A stretch of 64,000 nucleotides of DNA, taken from assembly GCA_004379135.1 (NCBI GenBank), contig NBNI01000002.1:124001-188000 (forward strand), written 5' to 3'. The notes under the pieces are model-generated. The model did no database searches and was not told the origin of the DNA. It worked only from the letters and a program-made list of their open reading frames with translations. Below, piece by piece: positions 60,449 to 64,000 of the stretch. The position numbers were made by a program, and so were the translations under genes. This DNA is from Acidimicrobiales bacterium mtb01. GTDB lineage: Bacteria > Actinomycetota > Acidimicrobiia > Acidimicrobiales > Ilumatobacteraceae. Within the stretch, counting starts at the first letter, position 1. Every line of letters starts with the position of its first letter.

Positions 60449-61159
60449 GCGCCGCGGTTCGGTCACGGCTACCAAGAAGCCGGCGAACAGGATCACGACT
60501 CCGCTCACGAGGGTGACGGCGAAGGCGCGATCCTCCCCCAGTCGGCCCGCCAACGATCCGCTCGTCGACAACGTGAGTGTGCCGAGTGCGATCAAGGCGT
60601 TGGCCCAGGCGTGCCGCGCCACGCTCACGACGTGTCGAGTCGCCGATCCGACCGCGGGTGTGCGGCCACGAACGACGCGTGCGATCGACCATAGAGCGCC
60701 GATGATGATCACGAGTGCGGCCACGCCCGACCCCACGGCGGCGAAGGCCCGAGGTGCGGCATCGAAGATTTCACTGCCCTTGGGCATGTCGTCGGCGTCG
60801 ATGGCACCCTTCGTGGGAGCGGTGAACACGACACCGGCGGCGGCCCCCGAGAGACCGATGAGCCAGACGCGAACACGGTCGCCGATCGCGCGGCCGGCGA
60901 GGAGGTACACGGTGCCGAGTGCCAACCACGGAACGTTCAGGATCGCGCCGGCGAGATAGAAGACGCGGAACGACGCCAGGCTCCAGCCCCGAGCCTCGGC
61001 CCACCACAACGCACCCGAGCCGACCGCGAATAGAACCAGCGACACCGTCCAGGCGGCTTCGTGCGGACGACCACGACGACTCCAGCGATCGAACGTGGAG
61101 ATGGCGAACACCGATGCAATGAGAGTTGCGGCGGCGGCGAGGGCGACGTCGACGGTCAC
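60404..61159 (-). CDS. Seven-helix membrane protein of unknown function
   Basis: 251 residues with about seven hydrophobic helices and a short polar C-terminus. GTG 61159 is chosen because TAGCCT at 61167-61172 lies 7 nt upstream. The family is not recognised. It overlaps the acyl-CoA ligase end by 45 bp and is divergent from rex. Confidence 0.7.
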   Translation of the reverse strand: MTVDVALAAAATLIASVFAISTFDRWSRRGRPHEAAWTVSLVLFAVGSGALWWAEARGWSLASFRVFYLAGAILNVPWLALGTVYLLAGRAIGDRVRVWLIGLSGAAAGVVFTAPTKGAIDADDMPKGSEIFDAAPRAFAAVGSGVAALVIIIGALWSIARVVRGRTPAVGSATRHVVSVARHAWANALIALGTLTLSTSGSLAGRLGEDRAFAVTLVSGVVILFAGFLVAVTEPRRSESATQKFAELIVR

Positions 61160-61263
61160 CTCGCCAAGGCTACGAGCATCGTCGTCCGACGGTGACCAAA
61201 GACCCACGTGACGAACGAGCGCGAGTCATCGGCCGAAACGGCCAACCCCTAGCGTTTCGAGCG

Positions 61264-61947
61264 ATGCCCGACCGCCCCCGTCGCCGGATTCCCGAAGCAA
61301 CCGTTTCGCGACTTCCCGTGTACTTGCGCATCCTCAACGAGTTGGCGGCCGAGGGAGTCGATCACGTCTCCTCCGATCGACTCGCCGAGTTGGCCGGAGT
61401 CAACGCCGCCAAGGTTCGCAAGGACTTGTCGTATCTCGGCAGCTACGGAACGCGCGGCGTCGGGTACGAGGTCTCGTACCTCGTCTATCAAGTGCAGCGC
61501 GAACTCGGCCTCAATCACGAGTGGCCGGTGGTGATCGTCGGTGCCGGCAACTTGGGTCAGGCGTTGTCGGGTTACGGCGGCTTCGGTCAACGCGGATTTC
61601 CCGTGGCCGGCATCGTCGACGTCGACACATCGAAGATCGGTTCGGTCATCGGCGGCGTGCGTGTCCGGCACATCGACGACCTTCCGCAGATCGTCGCGTC
61701 GCGCCAGGTCTCGATCGGAGTGGTGGCGGTGCCGGGAGCATCCGCACAAGATGCCGCCGAACGTCTGGTTCGCGCCGGTGTCACGAGCATTCTCAACTTC
61801 GCCCCGGTCGTGCTGAGCGTCCCGCGCGGCATCACGGTGCGCAAGGTCGACCTGGCGCTCGAGTTGCAGATCCTCAGCTATTACGAACAACGCCGCGCCG
61901 GCACTCTGCACGCGGTCCCCGGCCAGGGCAAGAGCGCCTCGGCCTGA
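61264..61947 (+). CDS. rex: Redox-sensing transcriptional repressor Rex
   Basis: Senses NADH/NAD+ and represses respiratory and fermentative genes when NADH is low. 227 residues: N-terminal winged helix with SSDRLAELAGVNAAKVRKDL, Rossmann domain with VIVGAGNLGQAL, and a domain-swapped C-terminal helix. TAGCGT at 61250-61255 lies 8 nt before the ATG. The cytochrome oxidase block at the left edge is a plausible target. Confidence 0.94.
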   Translation: MPDRPRRRIPEATVSRLPVYLRILNELAAEGVDHVSSDRLAELAGVNAAKVRKDLSYLGSYGTRGVGYEVSYLVYQVQRELGLNHEWPVVIVGAGNLGQALSGYGGFGQRGFPVAGIVDVDTSKIGSVIGGVRVRHIDDLPQIVASRQVSIGVVAVPGASAQDAAERLVRAGVTSILNFAPVVLSVPRGITVRKVDLALELQILSYYEQRRAGTLHAVPGQGKSASA

Positions 61948-61973
61948 CGCATTCGCCGACGTACGCTTCGAGT

Positions 61974-62561
61974 GTGCGTCTTTTCGGCCGATCGATCGGA
62001 ACCCTCGCACTCGTCGCACTGTGCCTGCTCGCTCTGCGGGCTTGTGCGCGCGGCGACGACACGTCGGCCGCGCCGGTGGTCGAGTCACGGCGCATCGATC
62101 TGGCGGCATTGACATCGACCATTCGTTCGGACGGCTCATGGTCGGTGGTCGATGGTGCGATGAGCGGCAACGCGACGATCGTTCTGGCCAATGGGCGAGT
62201 TCTTCAATTGACGGATGGGACGCTCGGCGAGTCGACGTGCTTGTTCCCCGACGTGACCAACGCGTGCGCGTTGCTGGCCGACACCCTGGGCGACGGAATC
62301 ATCTGGTTCTCGCTTCTTCCCGCACCGCCGAGTGGATCGAAGGAATTGGAGTTGCCCGCCATCGACCGACTTCTGGACGGCGTGACCTACGCGCGACTCG
62401 AGAACGGAATCGAAGTGCCTCTCCTCGATCGCGTGATCAGGCGCTGCGAAGAGGAGTCACCGAACTTGTCGTCGTTCGTGCAGAAACATCGCGGCCAGCA
62501 CGTGACCCTTCTCGATCTCGATCGTGGCGAGGTGTCGGCGGTGCGCTGCACGACCGCCTGA
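61974..62561 (+). CDS. Exported or membrane-anchored hypothetical protein
   Basis: 195 residues: a hydrophobic N-terminal helix (IGTLALVALCLLALRACARG) that could be a lipoprotein signal ending at Cys, then a soluble domain with paired cysteines (CLFPDVTNAC). GTG start with TACGCT at 61962-61967, 6 nt upstream, places it as an independent leaderless gene after rex. Family not recognised. Confidence 0.75.
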   Translation: MRLFGRSIGTLALVALCLLALRACARGDDTSAAPVVESRRIDLAALTSTIRSDGSWSVVDGAMSGNATIVLANGRVLQLTDGTLGESTCLFPDVTNACALLADTLGDGIIWFSLLPAPPSGSKELELPAIDRLLDGVTYARLENGIEVPLLDRVIRRCEEESPNLSSFVQKHRGQHVTLLDLDRGEVSAVRCTTA

Positions 62562-62572
62562 AAAGCCGGAGG

Positions 62573-63817
62573 TCAGGCGTTGGGCGCGAGGCGCACGATG
62601 GCAGCGGCCGCCTTGTACGCGGCTTCCGCCGGACCGATCTCGTCGGGCCGCAGCAAGTTGGCCATGATGCGCAGCACCCACTCCATGAGCGTGCGACTGT
62701 GCATGCCGACGCGACTGAGCTCGCGCATGATGGCAGGACGACCGATGATGCGGGCGAAGAGACGAGCCACCTTGAAGTACTGGCCGTATTCGTCGTCGAG
62801 CATCGACTGGTAGCGCTGCAGCGCCGCCGGGTCGTTGGCACTGATCGCCTGGTGGAGCACTTCGGCGGCGATCCGTGCGGTTTCGTACGCGTAGTCGATG
62901 CCCTCACCGTTGAACGGATTGACGCTCCCCGCGGCGTCGCCGACCACGAGATACGTCGGACCCGATTTCGGTCCGACCGAGCCACCCATGGGAATGCGCC
63001 CCGACGTCGCCTTGCACGTGGGTGAGTTCGGATCGATCTCCCAGCGATCGGCGATCATGTGCGCGTACTCGTTGAGAAGATGCGTCGTGTTGACGGTCTT
63101 GAAGTCGCGGAACGTCGAAAGAAGACCGACACCGATGTTGACGGTGCCGTCGCCCACCGGGAAGATCCAGCCGTAACCCGGGAGAGGATTGCCGTTGCGA
63201 TCCTTCACGTCGAGCGCCGACTCGATCCAGGGGTCGGCGTGACGCGGCGTCTCCCAGTAGGTGCGGATGGCGGTGCCGTAGGGCCATTCCTTGGTGCGGA
63301 ACGTTCCGAGCGCCCGACCGAAGCGACTGTTCGCTCCGTCGGCGACCACCACGTAGCGCGCGGTGATCTCCTTGTTCGATCCGTCCTTGGCGGTGACGTG
63401 GGCACCGCGCACGAAACCGCGCTCGAGGATCGGAGCGTTGGCTTCGTGTCCTTCGAGCAACGTGGCTCCGGCCTTGACCGCGTTGTACGCGACCATCGTG
63501 TCGAGTTCGCTGCGACGCACGACGTAACCGTGCTGCGGGTAGATCGGATGGGTGGGCCACTGCAGTTCGAGTTCGCGTCCGTGCGCGGTCGCGCGCAGAC
63601 CCTCGTAGCGGTGGTACTTGGCCAGCGAATCGCCGAGACCCATGTCATGGATCTGCTTCACCGCCCGCGGTGTGAGGCCGTCGCCGCACGTCTTCTCGCG
63701 CGGAAACGCCTTCTTCTCGATCATCACCACGTCGTGACCGTGCTGAGCCAACCAATACGCGGCCGCCGAACCGGCCGGGCCGGCGCCGACGACGAGGACG
63801 TCGTGCTGAGGGGTCAT
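62573..63817 (-). CDS. Geranylgeranyl reductase-family FAD oxidoreductase
   Basis: 414 residues. FAD dinucleotide-binding VVGAGPAGSAAAYWLA at the N-terminus, CGDGLTPRAV and GDAAGSVNPFNGEGIDYA are family hallmarks. Members reduce isoprenoid chains of menaquinone or archaeal/bacterial lipids; mycobacterial MenJ (Rv0561c) is similar. A menaquinone role would fit an aerobic actinobacterium. ATG 63817. Confidence 0.88.
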   Translation of the reverse strand: MTPQHDVLVVGAGPAGSAAAYWLAQHGHDVVMIEKKAFPREKTCGDGLTPRAVKQIHDMGLGDSLAKYHRYEGLRATAHGRELELQWPTHPIYPQHGYVVRRSELDTMVAYNAVKAGATLLEGHEANAPILERGFVRGAHVTAKDGSNKEITARYVVVADGANSRFGRALGTFRTKEWPYGTAIRTYWETPRHADPWIESALDVKDRNGNPLPGYGWIFPVGDGTVNIGVGLLSTFRDFKTVNTTHLLNEYAHMIADRWEIDPNSPTCKATSGRIPMGGSVGPKSGPTYLVVGDAAGSVNPFNGEGIDYAYETARIAAEVLHQAISANDPAALQRYQSMLDDEYGQYFKVARLFARIIGRPAIMRELSRVGMHSRTLMEWVLRIMANLLRPDEIGPAEAAYKAAAAIVRLAPNA

Positions 63818-63905
63818 GGAGTCAGTGTGCCCGGCACGACGACGACGTGCTCAGGTGGGCGCGATGAGAAGGCGGTGGTGATGCGTTCCGTCGGTCACAC
63901 GGCGA

Positions 63906-64000
63906 TCACTCGCCGCCACCGACAATCCCGCCGGCAGTCGTGCCGAGGCGCGGATCGGTGCCGATGTTCAGCTCGGGGCTGTCGAACGTCAGCGAGCCGC
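63906..64000 (-). CDS. C-terminal end of an unidentified protein (partial)
   Basis: A frame entering from the right edge ends at TGA 63906-63908 with the tail GTDPRLGTTAGGIVGGGE. The 88 bp between it and the oxidoreductase start hold nothing I can name. Family unknown. Confidence 0.45.
   Translation of the reverse strand, partial: GSLTFDSPELNIGTDPRLGTTAGGIVGGGE

Overview
The window is high-GC actinobacterial DNA. An aerobic, free-living actinomycete, most likely of the class Acidimicrobiia (Ilumatobacter-like), fits best. The evidence is the mycothiol gene mshA, a WhiB7-type regulator, a GlnR-like orphan response regulator beside glutamine synthetase, an RsiG-like anti-sigma factor, and a very regular promoter habit. 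More than twenty genes carry a TANNNT -10 hexamer only 6 to 9 nt before an ATG or GTG, the signature of leaderless transcripts. The taxonomic call is inference; no 16S gene is present.

Layout. 1-6920: an aa3/caa3-type cytochrome oxidase locus (subunit III-like protein, unknown membrane protein, ctaC with fused cytochrome c, ctaD with an extra C-terminal part, ctaE, small subunit IV, ctaG). 6938-14358: ABC exporter, serS, pdxH, a tlpA/ccdA/poly-gamma-glutamate-hydrolase-like operon, whiB7 with a complete-looking attenuation leader, and a GIY-YIG-like protein. 14403-22345: spermidine-synthase-like membrane protein, second ABC exporter, SbtA bicarbonate transporter with a winged-helix protein, GDPD lipoprotein, LysM transglycosylase, three tRNAs. 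22394-27935: SDR, a low-GC two-gene islet (methyltransferase and glycosyltransferase), pheA, larBC, tRNA-Pro. 27954-36784: response regulator, paired ArsA-like ATPases, nfeD, alkB-like, selB, selA, fxsA, Nudix.

36799-38614: a sulfide/persulfide detoxification module (persulfide dioxygenase-rhodanese plus a CstR-like repressor with a visible operator), bracketed by a perfect 26-bp inverted repeat. 38604-46856: mrp, erpA, a Tat lipoprotein, then a same-strand run holding a truncated hybrid molybdenum hydroxylase, a RidA with a histone-H1-like tail, a PLP decarboxylase, an 8-oxoguanine-deaminase-like amidohydrolase and a HAD phosphatase. 46869-50032: nitrogen assimilation (GlnR-like, GSI, GSII). 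50251-57665: nadE, MFS, metallopeptidase, phosphatase, a ubiquitin-like sulfur carrier overlapping an RsiG-like gene, mshA, a YbjN-like gene, proC. 57666-64000: AT-rich palindromic region, a structured RNA candidate, SAM hydrolase family gene, acyl-CoA ligase, membrane protein, rex, lipoprotein-like protein, geranylgeranyl-reductase-family oxidoreductase and a partial gene.

The genes describe an oxygen-respiring cell with redox (Rex), nitrogen (GlnR), sulfide (CstR), antibiotic-stress (WhiB7) and possibly c-di-GMP/sigma (RsiG) control. No phage, IS transposase or CRISPR array was seen, and there is no gene-free stretch above 300 bp.
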